Made by a program: the position numbers and the translations under genes. From JAFGTX01 sp942492225 (GTDB lineage: Bacteria; Bacillota; Clostridia; Peptostreptococcales; Acidaminobacteraceae): a DNA stretch of 32,301 bases. The stretch covers positions 1 through 32,301 of the forward strand of contig CALODS010000023.1 of the NCBI GenBank assembly GCA_942492225.1. Direction: 5' to 3'. Positions 24,892 through 32,301 of this stretch are shown in pieces; positions within the stretch are counted from its first letter, which is position 1, and the number at the start of each line of letters is the position of its first letter. The notes under the pieces were generated by a model that saw nothing but the letters and a program-made list of their open reading frames with translations, ran no database searches and was not told the origin of the DNA.

Positions 24892-24915
24892 GCACCTCCC
24901 AAAACTGAGAGGTGC
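24892..24915 (-). terminator. Hairpin after the substrate-binding protein gene
   Basis: GCACCTC (24892-24898) pairs with GAGGTGC (24909-24915) around a 10-nt loop, 30 bp past the stop codon. The following minus-strand sequence AATTTATATT is only a weak T tract. Confidence 0.5.
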
Positions 24916-24945
24916 CAAATGTACTCTATTAAGAGTTACCGATAT

Positions 24946-25986
24946 TTAGTAAAAAAATTCATCTGTTGGCAGTTGTCCGCCAATTGACTTTGGATTAAAG
25001 GTGTTCAAAATTTCATAGAATTTCATAACATCCGCTTTTGCTTCCTGTGCAGGAATTAGCGTAATGCTACAGTTAGGAATTGCTTTTGTTGCAAGAGCAG
25101 CTTTTGGTAGAATACCAAACTTTTCAATCAATTTTCCTGCTTCTAAGGGATCGTTATTCACAAAATCTACCGACACTTTATATTCTGTCATAAATTGTTC
25201 AATCACTTCAGGATGTTCTGTAGCAAAAGACTTATTTACAATAATCGCACCCATTGGAAGTGACGACACGTTTTCGTTGACAGTTTGCCACTCATCATTA
25301 AGATTAAGGGCAATTCTAACGTCTGGATTGCTTAACATAACTGATGTTACAAAAGGTTGAGGTAAAATGGCTACTTTGGTATCCCCAGCAGCAACTGAAG
25401 TTGCTAGTTCACTATGTTCAAAAGCATAGTTGACCATAACATCTTCATCAACAAGCAGATTGTTTTCCGCTAATAAATAATTAAGGACGTACTCTGGTGT
25501 TGCACCTTTACCTGACGCGCCTATTTCTATACCTTTTAAATCTTCAATCGATTGAATACTATCACCATTTTCAAGAATATATAAGACGCCAAGTGTATTA
25601 ACACCTAACAACTGAATCTTTCCTTCAGTTTTTACGTTTAATACTGCTGCAAGGTTTGTTGGAACTGCAGCAACATCTACTTCGCCTTTAACAATTTTTC
25701 CAATCAGTTGATCTGGTGCACCAACGATATCGAATGTATAATCAATCGTACTTGTCTCAAGGCTATCTTGTTCCATTAAATAGCTCATACCCATACCCGT
25801 TGGACCACTTAATGTTCCAATAGTCATAACAGCTTTTTCCTCTATTTCCGATGTTTCTTTAACTTCTTCAGTCACAACAGTAACTTCATCTGCAGGTGTT
25901 TCTACAGCAGGTTCTGAAGGTGTGCTACACCCCACTGCTAATAGTAATAGTACACATAGAATACCTGCTAATAGTTGCTTTTTCAT
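24946..25986 (-). CDS. Orphan ABC-type substrate-binding lipoprotein (346 aa)
   Basis: MKKQLLAGILCVLLLLAVGC is a lipoprotein signal with lipobox LAVGC. A threonine- and glutamate-rich linker (PAVETPADEVTVVTEEVKET) follows, then a two-lobed binding domain of the NMT1/TauA kind: MTIGTLSGPTGMGMSYLMEQ, GKIVKGEVDVAAVPTNLAAV, IGASGKGATPEYVLNYLLAE. It should capture a small solute outside the membrane. No ABC permease or ATPase for it lies next to it, so partner and substrate are unknown. The start at 25986 is supported by AGGAGG 7 nt upstream; the longer frame has no such site. Confidence 0.9.
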   Translation of the reverse strand: MKKQLLAGILCVLLLLAVGCSTPSEPAVETPADEVTVVTEEVKETSEIEEKAVMTIGTLSGPTGMGMSYLMEQDSLETSTIDYTFDIVGAPDQLIGKIVKGEVDVAAVPTNLAAVLNVKTEGKIQLLGVNTLGVLYILENGDSIQSIEDLKGIEIGASGKGATPEYVLNYLLAENNLLVDEDVMVNYAFEHSELATSVAAGDTKVAILPQPFVTSVMLSNPDVRIALNLNDEWQTVNENVSSLPMGAIIVNKSFATEHPEVIEQFMTEYKVSVDFVNNDPLEAGKLIEKFGILPKAALATKAIPNCSITLIPAQEAKADVMKFYEILNTFNPKSIGGQLPTDEFFY

Positions 25987-26083
25987 TTTGTATGCCTCCT
26001 TGTATATATGCGTATAGTTACATCTACCCAATTGTAACATAATTGTGGCATCATCGTGAAATATTCTCGATAAACAGTCTCAA

Positions 26084-26527
26084 TTATGTCATCTTTTCAT
26101 TTAACTTTTGCAACTCGTCTAGTAATTCAAAATAGCGATTTCTCTCCTCAATACGCAACGCTGAAAACTTTTCTTCGATGTAACTATGATGTTGCTCATG
26201 AAATGTTCTAGCAAAGGCAAGGCCTTTATCAGTCAAATGTATATAATACATCCGCTTGTCTTCAGTTGATTGCTCTTTCCTAATAAAACCAATTGATAGT
26301 AATTTATTAGCAACCGGTGTAAAAGATCCCTTTTGTAACATGACACGACCACTCAATTCATGCATTGTACAAGGACCACTATGCATTAAAGACATCAGTG
26401 TTTGATAATGTTTTGGATTTAAGTCCTCTGGATTATCCAGTCCTAGCTCAAAACCCTTTATTATTAATTCTACAAATTCTCTATGAAATTTCATCAAGCA
26501 TCTTACTCTTTTACTATAATCTCTCAT
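26084..26527 (-). CDS. MarR-family regulator (147 aa)
   Basis: The winged helix-turn-helix is typical: SLMHSGPCTMHELSGRVMLQ with the recognition helix KGSFTPVANKLLSIGFIRKE, and the wing STEDKRMYYIHLTDKG. GGAGG precedes the ATG. The gene lies 130 bp downstream of the MATE exporter gene on the same strand. GTTAG-type inverted repeats flank the MATE promoter, like those bound by MepR, the MarR protein that controls MepA. It is therefore the likely repressor of this exporter (inference from arrangement and operator). Confidence 0.92.
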   Translation of the reverse strand: MRDYSKRVRCLMKFHREFVELIIKGFELGLDNPEDLNPKHYQTLMSLMHSGPCTMHELSGRVMLQKGSFTPVANKLLSIGFIRKEQSTEDKRMYYIHLTDKGLAFARTFHEQHHSYIEEKFSALRIEERNRYFELLDELQKLNEKMT

Positions 26528-26657
26528 ATGTCCTCCACTATTTTATTAATAAATCTTATCATGTTCAGGTTTATAATGCCATTGCACCCTCAATTAATCA
26601 TAAATTCTTATTAAAATCATCATACTAAGGTAGTTGATGCTTCATGAGGTGTACACA

Positions 26658-28022
26658 TTAAATTTGATAAGGTCTGTCAACATACTCGACTTTATGCATT
26701 TTCATCTCTTTAAATAATACAATTGCTGTGATTAAAATAGCAATACCATCCGCTATAGGCGTTGCCAACCAAACACCTCTTAAACCAAAGAATAAGGGCA
26801 ACACCAGTAAAAGTGGTACCAGTAAGATAAACTGTCTCAGCAAACTTAGCCACATAGAAATTTTGCCTTGTTCTGTCGATTGTAAATATGCAATGCCTAA
26901 CAAATTGATACTTAATAATGGCAACATGAGGATAAATATTTTCAACCCACCGATGGTTGTATCAATTGCAATAGAATCAGCTTGCATAAAAAAACCTACA
27001 AATAGAGCAGGATTTAATTGTAGTAAAGCAAATATTGTCGTTGAAAATACAATGGAAACACCAAGAGAATACTTCAACGCTTGATTCGCTCTTTTTATAA
27101 ATTTCGCACCATAGTTGTAACCCACAATAGGTTGCATTCCTTGTTGAATTCCCATTACAGGCATGATAAATAACGTATATAAGCTATTAATAACACCCAG
27201 TGCTGCAATAGCAGATGTGCCACCATAAATATTAAGACTTTTATTCATAAAAGTCATTGCAATACTAACGCCAACAGTTGAGATAAACGAGGCAAATCCA
27301 ATGGTAAAAATACCTTTTATTATAGTTGCTGATAACTTTAAATCCGTGAAATTTGGACACAACATGCTTTTACCTCTTAAATAGTATTGAACCAAGATTA
27401 AAAATCCTATAAACTGGCCAATGATAGTTGCATATGCCGCCCCTTTTACACCCCATCCAAATTGAGCGATGAAGATATAATCCAATACAATATTAGTAAT
27501 CGCTGCTGACATCATAGCAAGCATTGACAATAAGGGTTGTCCCTCTGTTCGTAGGGTTGAGTTAAGTAAGAAACCAACAATCTGAAAAATAAAACCTGAA
27601 ATAATGATCGTAAGATAAGGGAGTGCATAAACCATAATATCAGGTGTTCCACCAAATAATTCAAGTAATTGAACCTTATACGTTTGACCAAAAATAAATA
27701 CAATACTCAAGAATGCAAGTGATAAAGTTATTGCGTTACCAAATATTTTCTTCGCACCATCAATATTCTTTTCGCCTAAGCGAACAGAAATTTGTGCCGC
27801 CGCTCCTGCACCAATTAGCCCTGCAAATGCAAAAATAAGCATCATTATAGGGAAAATAATAGTAAGTCCAGCCAAAGCATGTTCACCAACATATTGTCCG
27901 ATGAACATTCTATCCACAACATTATAAATTGCATTGACCAACATTGCCACAACTGCTGGTGCAGAATATTTCATTAATAATTTTCCAATAGATGCCTTAC
28001 CGAGTTCTTCTGTTTTTTTCAT
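26658..28022 (-). CDS. MATE family multidrug exporter, MepA-like (454 aa)
   Basis: Two MatE domains of six helices each can be followed by hydrophobicity: KLLMKYSAPAVVAMLVNAIY, NVVDRMFIGQYVGEHALAGL at the start, and VMGIQQGMQPIVGYNYGAKF in the second half. MATE pumps export cationic drugs using a sodium or proton gradient. The ATG at 28022 follows GGAGGAACA; an earlier in-frame ATG lacks a ribosome binding site. The promoter region upstream carries two operator-like repeats, and a MarR-family gene follows, as in MepA/MepR systems. Confidence 0.93.
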   Translation of the reverse strand: MKKTEELGKASIGKLLMKYSAPAVVAMLVNAIYNVVDRMFIGQYVGEHALAGLTIIFPIMMLIFAFAGLIGAGAAAQISVRLGEKNIDGAKKIFGNAITLSLAFLSIVFIFGQTYKVQLLELFGGTPDIMVYALPYLTIIISGFIFQIVGFLLNSTLRTEGQPLLSMLAMMSAAITNIVLDYIFIAQFGWGVKGAAYATIIGQFIGFLILVQYYLRGKSMLCPNFTDLKLSATIIKGIFTIGFASFISTVGVSIAMTFMNKSLNIYGGTSAIAALGVINSLYTLFIMPVMGIQQGMQPIVGYNYGAKFIKRANQALKYSLGVSIVFSTTIFALLQLNPALFVGFFMQADSIAIDTTIGGLKIFILMLPLLSINLLGIAYLQSTEQGKISMWLSLLRQFILLVPLLLVLPLFFGLRGVWLATPIADGIAILITAIVLFKEMKMHKVEYVDRPYQI

Positions 28023-28071
28023 TGTTCCTCCAATTTTTATATGGTGCCTTACCATTAACCTAACCAATAAA

Positions 28072-28134
28072 GTTAGATTTCTAACTATATTGTACGATGT
28101 TTCTTTAGTATTGTCAAGTAGTTTGATTTCTAAC
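28072..28134 (-). promoter_or_regulatory. MATE promoter bracketed by two GTTAG-type operators
   Basis: On the minus strand TTGACA (28117-28112) and TACAAT (28094-28089) are 17 bp apart. GTTAGATTTCTAAC lies just downstream of the -10 (28072-28085). The related GTTTGATTTCTAAC (28121-28134) lies just upstream of the -35. A repressor bound at both would cover the promoter. Confidence 0.8.
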
Positions 28135-28165
28135 GAATATAAAGTTATAATTTTTACACAAATAA

Positions 28166-28195
28166 AGACCCTATAAGGTTTCCCCTATAAGGTCT
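28166..28195 (-). terminator. Terminator after pnp
   Basis: AGACC (28166-28170) and GGTCT (28191-28195) with inner TATA and GG/CC pairs form a hairpin; the minus strand continues TTTATTTG. It lies 21 bp past the pnp stop codon. Confidence 0.75.
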
Positions 28196-28216
28196 TCTCT
28201 ACTCTATAATTAGAGT

Positions 28217-30328
28217 TTATTTTGCGTCCTTTTTCTCTTCCTCATCGCCAAGTAAAGCCACTCTAGAAAGATTTACTCTACCTTTGTCGTCAATTTCCAT
28301 TACTTTAACAACAATTTCATCACCAACTTTGAACTTGTCTTCTACTTTAGCAAGACGTTCTTTTGTTAACTTAGAAATATGACATAAGCCATCTTTACCA
28401 GGAAGCAACTCTACAAAACAACCAAAGCTTGTGATTCTTACAATCTTACCAGTATACACTTCTCCAACTTCAATATCTTTAACGATCATTTGAACTTCTT
28501 TAAGTGCTCTCTCACCACCAATACCATCATTAGCAGTAATTAATACCATACCGTCTTCAGTAATGTCAATTTTAACATCACACTCAGTTGTAATTCTCGT
28601 AATAACCTTTCCACCAGGTCCGATAACGTCTCTGATTTTATCTGGGTTAATCTTAATATTATAAACACGTGGTGCATATGGTGACATTTCTGATTTTGGT
28701 GCAGAAATTACTTCATTCATTTTACCAAGAATGTGTAGTCTGCCTTCTTTTGCTTGACGCATAGCTTTTTCAAGAATTTCTCTGCTTAAACCATCAATTT
28801 TAATATCCATTTGAAGTGCTGTAATACCTTCTGCAGTACCAGCAACTTTGAAGTCCATATCGCCTAATGCATCTTCCATACCTTGAATATCACTAAGAAT
28901 AGCAATTTGTCCATCTTCTTGAATAAGACCCATTGCAATACCAGCAACAGAAGCTTTAAGTGGTACACCAGCATCAAGAAGTGATAATGTACTACCACAG
29001 ATACTTGCTTGAGATGAAGAACCATTACATGTTAATACTTCCGATACCAAACGAAGTGCATATGGGAATTCCTCAACCGATGGAAGAACAGGTAATAATG
29101 CTCTTTCGCCTAAAGCGCCATGACCGATTGATCGTCTATTTGGACCTCTATTGAAGCCTACTTCACCAACTGAAAAGTTAGGGAAATTGTAATGGTGCAT
29201 ATAACGTTTAGATTCTTCAGTACCTAAGCCATCAATTCTTTGTGCTTCACTTAAAGCACCAAGTGTTGTAACTGTAAGCGCTTGCGTTAAACCTCTATTA
29301 AATAAACCTGTACCATGTGTTCTTGGTAAGATACCAACTTCACAGCTAATGTCTCTAATTTGATCAATTGTTCTTGCATCTGGACGAACACCTTCATGTG
29401 TAATCATCTTTCTAACAAGACGTTTTTCTACGCTCTTGAAGAAGCCATTCATGAAATTTATATCATCAGGATATACTTCATCAAATTCTGCATGCATGTC
29501 TTCTTTGATGTCAGCAATTGCATTGTTACGATCATGCTTATCAACGATTCTAACAGCAGTATTTAAACGGTCTTCTAAAAATGCTGTTAAAGCAGCATCT
29601 CTTTCTTCGTTAACTTCTAATTCAGGCACTTCCATTTTTTCTTTACCAATTTCTTTAGCAATTTCATTAATGAATGCACAGATTTTTTTGATTTCGTCAT
29701 GACCAAACATAATCGCTTCTAACATAACTTCTTCTGTTAAAATATTTGCGCCAGCTTCTACCATTACAATTGCATCGTCTGTTCCTGCAACAATCAATGT
29801 AAGGTCAGATGCTTCTCTTTGTTCAACTGTTGGGTTAATAATAAACTCACCATTAACATAGCCAACATTTACTGCCGCTGTAGGGCCATTAAAAGGAATA
29901 TCTGAAATACAAAGCGCTACCGATGAACCAATCATTGCTAATGTATCAGGTGCATTATCTTGCTCTATACATAAAATAGATGCAACAACTTGCACTTCAT
30001 TTTTGAAGTTATCTGGAAATAACGGTCTGATAGGACGGTCTATTAAACGTGCTGTTAATGTCGCCTTTTCAGAAGGTCTTCCTTCTCTTTTAATAAATCC
30101 ACCAGGAATTTTTCCTACTGCATACATTTTTTCTTCATAATCAACACTTAGTGGGAAGAAGTCAATGCCTTCCTTTGCGTGTCTTGATGCCGTTGCAGTT
30201 ACTAATACGTTTGTATCTCCGTATTTCATAAGTGCAGCTCCGCCAGCTAAATTAGCCAGTCTACCTGTTTCAACTTCTAGGGTTCTTCCACCTAGCTCCA
30301 TTGAAAATGTTTTTGCTATTCTTTCCAT
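28217..30328 (-). CDS. pnp: Polyribonucleotide nucleotidyltransferase (PNPase, 703 aa)
   Basis: Full-length PNPase, which degrades RNA from the 3' end using phosphate. The first RNase PH domain begins MERIAKTFSMELGGRTLEVE, with FFPLSVDYEEKMYAVGKIPG and FIKREGRPSEKATLTARLID. The second RNase PH domain holds the active-site region (ICGSTLSLLDAGVPLKASVA and GDMDFKVAGTAEGITALQMD). KH (INPDKIRDVIGPGGKVI) and S1 (GEVYTGKIVRITSFGCFVEL) domains close the protein. GGAGG lies 8 nt before the ATG. The gene follows rpsO, the arrangement found in many bacteria. A long hairpin in the leader suggests autoregulation. Confidence 0.98.
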   Translation of the reverse strand: MERIAKTFSMELGGRTLEVETGRLANLAGGAALMKYGDTNVLVTATASRHAKEGIDFFPLSVDYEEKMYAVGKIPGGFIKREGRPSEKATLTARLIDRPIRPLFPDNFKNEVQVVASILCIEQDNAPDTLAMIGSSVALCISDIPFNGPTAAVNVGYVNGEFIINPTVEQREASDLTLIVAGTDDAIVMVEAGANILTEEVMLEAIMFGHDEIKKICAFINEIAKEIGKEKMEVPELEVNEERDAALTAFLEDRLNTAVRIVDKHDRNNAIADIKEDMHAEFDEVYPDDINFMNGFFKSVEKRLVRKMITHEGVRPDARTIDQIRDISCEVGILPRTHGTGLFNRGLTQALTVTTLGALSEAQRIDGLGTEESKRYMHHYNFPNFSVGEVGFNRGPNRRSIGHGALGERALLPVLPSVEEFPYALRLVSEVLTCNGSSSQASICGSTLSLLDAGVPLKASVAGIAMGLIQEDGQIAILSDIQGMEDALGDMDFKVAGTAEGITALQMDIKIDGLSREILEKAMRQAKEGRLHILGKMNEVISAPKSEMSPYAPRVYNIKINPDKIRDVIGPGGKVITRITTECDVKIDITEDGMVLITANDGIGGERALKEVQMIVKDIEVGEVYTGKIVRITSFGCFVELLPGKDGLCHISKLTKERLAKVEDKFKVGDEIVVKVMEIDDKGRVNLSRVALLGDEEEKKDAK

Positions 30329-30352
30329 GTAAATACCTCCATAATATTATTT

Positions 30353-30502
30353 GGTATTTAGAATTTATCCTACTTTTTCTATTGTTACAGCGACACTGTA
30401 TCATTCAATAATCATCATGTAGATAATATTGAACTGAAACTTTTTATTGAATAGCTGTAATAACACAAAAAGTAGGACAAAGTCCATAAATTCTAAAATA
30501 CC
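30353..30502 (-). promoter_or_regulatory. Long hairpin in the pnp leader
   Basis: A 150-nt inverted repeat lies 24 nt upstream of the pnp start. In plus-strand terms the left arm reads GGTATTTAGAATTTAT, CCTACTTTTT, TTACAGC. The right arm has the complements GCTGTAA, AAAAAGTAGG, then ATAAATTCTAAAATACC, with a 9-nt bulge. In E. coli a comparable stem between rpsO and pnp is cut by RNase III and then used by PNPase to repress its own synthesis. Here the same position and size suggest a similar role (inference). Confidence 0.8.
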
Positions 30503-30560
30503 GATTCGTGTTTCAAGTAGTTTTTCTTTTGTACCTTCTTTACGATTCATCACCTAATGT

Positions 30561-30590
30561 ATCGTAGCTTTATAAAAATGTTGTTGCCAA
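30561..30590 (-). promoter_or_regulatory. Candidate pnp promoter
   Basis: On the minus strand TTGGCA (30590-30585) and TACGAT (30566-30561) are 18 bp apart, between the rpsO terminator and the pnp leader hairpin. The -10 is imperfect, so the call is tentative. Confidence 0.4.
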
Positions 30591-30603
30591 CAATTTTAGA
30601 ATT

Positions 30604-30634
30604 TCTAAAAAGATGAGCGGGTTTGCACCCGCTC
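30604..30634 (-). terminator. Intrinsic terminator after rpsO
   Basis: GAGCGGG (30615-30621) and CCCGCTC (30628-30634) form a GC-rich stem; on the minus strand it is followed by ATCTTTTTAG. It lies 18 bp past the rpsO stop codon, so pnp would need read-through or its own promoter. Confidence 0.9.
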
Positions 30635-30651
30635 TTAGTCTTTTAATTGGT

Positions 30652-30918
30652 TTATTTTCTTAACCCTAATTTAGCAATAAGATCTCTGTATCTTTGAAGA
30701 TCTTTATTCTTAAGGTAAGTTAATAAGTTTCTTCTTCTACCTACCATTTTAAGAAGTCCTCTTCTTGAATGGTGGTCTTTTTTATGAGTTTTTAAGTGAT
30801 CATTTAACTCATTGATTCTGTGTGTTAATACTGCAATTTGAACTTCTGGAGAACCTGTATCTCCTTCGTGTGTTGCGTATTCAGTCATTACGCTTGTTTT
30901 TAATTCTTTAGTAATCAT
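30652..30918 (-). CDS. rpsO: Ribosomal protein bS15 (88 aa)
   Basis: Typical full-length S15: MITKELKTSVMTEYATHEGD, TGSPEVQIAVLTHRINELND, HLKTHKKDHHSRRGLLKMVG and RRRNLLTYLKNKDLQRYRDL, ending IAKLGLRK. It binds 16S rRNA at the three-way junction in the central domain and nucleates platform assembly. AGAGGTG lies 6 nt before the ATG. It sits between ribF and pnp in the conserved order. Confidence 0.98.
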   Translation of the reverse strand: MITKELKTSVMTEYATHEGDTGSPEVQIAVLTHRINELNDHLKTHKKDHHSRRGLLKMVGRRRNLLTYLKNKDLQRYRDLIAKLGLRK

Positions 30919-31056
30919 ATTACACCTCTTATTTTTTATTATTGTTTAATTATATAAATCAAACAATGTGGCGTTATCACAACGATAAACGCTCTCTATC
31001 ACCACTAAGCCTTGTATAACGCCGGTGAACGATTAACAAAGCTTAAGGTTAACCTT
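30919..31056 (-). promoter_or_regulatory. Structured rpsO leader, S15 autoregulatory type
   Basis: In the leader GGCGTTAT (31023-31016 on the minus strand) pairs with ATAACGCC (30977-30970), enclosing AGAGCG and CGTTGTG segments that can form further helices. A perfect palindrome AAGGTTAACCTT (31044-31055) lies nearer the transcription start. Ribosomal protein S15 represses its own mRNA by binding such leaders in many bacteria; the exact class was not identified. Confidence 0.65.
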
Positions 31057-31060
31057 CAAT

Positions 31061-31089
31061 ATCATATCATAAACTGTTTAAGTTGTAAA
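31061..31089 (-). promoter_or_regulatory. rpsO promoter
   Basis: On the minus strand TTTACA (31089-31084), which overlaps the end of ribF, and TATGAT (31066-31061) are 17 bp apart. Transcription would begin near 31054, at the leader palindrome. Confidence 0.7.
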
Positions 31090-32007
31090 CTGAAAATGTG
31101 TAATTGCATCCTCTACATCCCTGTGCATTTGCTCAATGAGTGCATCTTTACTATTAAATTTCAACTCATCTCTTAAACGTTTAATGAATTCAACTTTAAT
31201 GGTTTGTCCATACAAATTTTGATTGAAATTTAAAATATAACTTTCAACATTTAACTCGTTTTGATCAAATGTCGGATTAAATCCAACATTCGTCAACGAC
31301 GGAAAATATTCATCTAAAATCTTAACCTTCGATATATAAACACCTGATTTAATAAGGTTCATCGTTTCATTTACTTCTAAATTTGCTGTTGGAAAACCTA
31401 GCAAATGTCCAAGCTGTTTACCATAAACAACTTCACCACTGAAACTATAGTGCCGACCTAACAATTCATTCACCGTTTCAATTTCTCCATCAAAAAGCAG
31501 GTTTCTAATTCTTGTACTGCTAATTTTTAAGTCGTACATTGAAATTGGGGAAACGATATCTAAAACAACTTCCTTTGAACGAATATAGTCTTTCAACAAC
31601 TGGACATTCCCACCAGCTTTTTTTCCAAAGTGAAAATCAAAGCCAACTGTTACATATCGAATATCAAGTGGGTCAAACAATAACTCTTTTAAAAAATGTT
31701 CAGGTGACATATCACGCTGTAAAGCATCAAATTTTAACAGCACTAAAATATCTACACCCAGTTCTTCAAAAAGGCTAATTTTATCTGTTAGCGTTATGAT
31801 TCGAGGAACTTTCGTTCCAAGGGTATACTCTCTTGGATGATTAGAATAAGTGTACACCACACTTCTGTATCCCTCTTCTTTACAATGTTTTGTCAAGTTT
31901 TCAATTAATCGCTGATGACCAATATGAAGACCATCAAACGTACCCATAGACAACCCTATTGGTCCTTCAATTTCATGAAACGCTTCTATTGAATCTATTA
32001 TTAGCAT
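31078..32007 (-). CDS. ribF: Bifunctional riboflavin kinase / FAD synthetase (309 aa)
   Basis: The N-terminal adenylyltransferase domain is marked by LSMGTFDGLHIGHQRLIENL (H-x-G-H nucleotide-binding motif) and KISSTRIRNLL; the C-terminal kinase domain by LGFPTANLEV (the GxPTAN motif) and IKSGVYISKVKI. The enzyme turns riboflavin into FMN and FAD in the cytoplasm. It lies 8 bp after truB, the standard neighbour. GGTGGTAG precedes the ATG. Confidence 0.97.
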   Translation of the reverse strand: MLIIDSIEAFHEIEGPIGLSMGTFDGLHIGHQRLIENLTKHCKEEGYRSVVYTYSNHPREYTLGTKVPRIITLTDKISLFEELGVDILVLLKFDALQRDMSPEHFLKELLFDPLDIRYVTVGFDFHFGKKAGGNVQLLKDYIRSKEVVLDIVSPISMYDLKISSTRIRNLLFDGEIETVNELLGRHYSFSGEVVYGKQLGHLLGFPTANLEVNETMNLIKSGVYISKVKILDEYFPSLTNVGFNPTFDQNELNVESYILNFNQNLYGQTIKVEFIKRLRDELKFNSKDALIEQMHRDVEDAITHFQFTT

Positions 32008-32015
32008 ACTACCAC

Positions 32016-32301
32016 CTAGCTTTGTTTATGTTGATCATACATATATTTATCGACAAAAATCCCTTCGTCTGTTTTCTTTGCCGTTCCTATAAATAAGTCG
32101 CCAACATATACCATATAGTAACTTCCTGCCTCTTTAGCATATTTTGATAAATCTTTTAATAAACCATTAATAATTTGTTTTTCTAATGTAACTGGTACAT
32201 CAATACGTCCAAATGTTGAAAATGATTCTTCTACCGTTTTACTATAGTTCATAACAACTTCAGCATTTTTTAGTTGTTCTAAAGTCACCGAATTCTCAAG
32301 G
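32016..32301 (-). CDS. truB: tRNA pseudouridine(55) synthase, C-terminal part only
   Basis: The frame is open to the right edge, so the catalytic N-terminal part lies outside. The visible end reads LENSVTLEQLKNAEVVMNYS, then RIDVPVTLEKQIINGLLKDL and YYMVYVGDLFIGTAKKTDEG. It fits the TruB C-terminal domain pattern (ITLEQL segment, NGL, and Y-x-VY-GDFIG). The position directly upstream of ribF with an 8-bp gap supports it. TruB makes pseudouridine 55 in the T loop of tRNAs. Confidence 0.85.
   Translation of the reverse strand, partial: LENSVTLEQLKNAEVVMNYSKTVEESFSTFGRIDVPVTLEKQIINGLLKDLSKYAKEAGSYYMVYVGDLFIGTAKKTDEGIFVDKYMYDQHKQS

Overview
The window is AT-rich DNA from a low-GC Gram-positive bacterium, most likely a member of the class Clostridia. 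The evidence is Bacillota-type GGAGG ribosome binding sites, lipobox signals, the truB-ribF-rpsO-pnp order, an S15-type leader and a glycine riboswitch. No rRNA or tRNA gene was seen.

LEFT PART (1 to about 8.45 kb): an integron-like cassette array. Eleven copies of a roughly 130-bp imperfect palindrome (attC-like; ends resemble RYYYAAC and GTTRRRY) separate small units. The units hold an LRR/EF-hand protein, a lipoprotein, a pyrophosphatase-Nudix protein, a GNAT acetyltransferase, a Nudix hydrolase, small membrane proteins, a toxin-antitoxin pair, and two related units without an ORF. Almost all cassette genes lie on the minus strand; the toxin-antitoxin pair is on the plus strand with its own promoter and palindromic operator. 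The two ends of each cassette are complementary to each other, with about 10 to 20 bp private to that cassette. This is what a circular cassette intermediate with one attC stem would leave behind, and it extends well past the usual 7-bp R box. A G/T opposition at pair 11 is present in all ten complete cassettes. No IntI with the integron-specific extra domain lies in the window. Several cassette genes carry single-base frameshifts and one attC holds a run of 78 T, so either decay or sequence error affects this part.

MIDDLE (8.45 to 17.8 kb): a glycine riboswitch precedes an ACT-domain gene and a UPF0210 (PFL family) gene. Next come a membrane-anchored coiled-coil protein, a complete tyrosine recombinase with a HARP-like N-terminal domain, and an unknown small protein. 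They are followed by a YqeK-like HD hydrolase, a catalytic-domain-less paralogue of the recombinase, an S66 LD-carboxypeptidase, a GNAT protein and an ArsR-type regulator. The recombinase is the local candidate for acting on the array, but this is inference.

RIGHT (17.9 to 28.1 kb): a PPP-type phosphatase, a split GNAT gene, and an AraC/GyrI-like regulator. Then follow a TetR-HlyD-ATPase-permease export operon (YbhGFS-like), an orphan substrate-binding lipoprotein, a MarR regulator, and a MATE exporter whose promoter is bracketed by GTTAG-type operators.

FAR RIGHT (28.2 to 32.3 kb): conserved housekeeping genes transcribed leftward: truB (partial), ribF, rpsO with a structured S15-type leader, and pnp. 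Between rpsO and pnp lies a 150-nt hairpin that resembles the RNase III-dependent autoregulatory stem of E. coli pnp in position.
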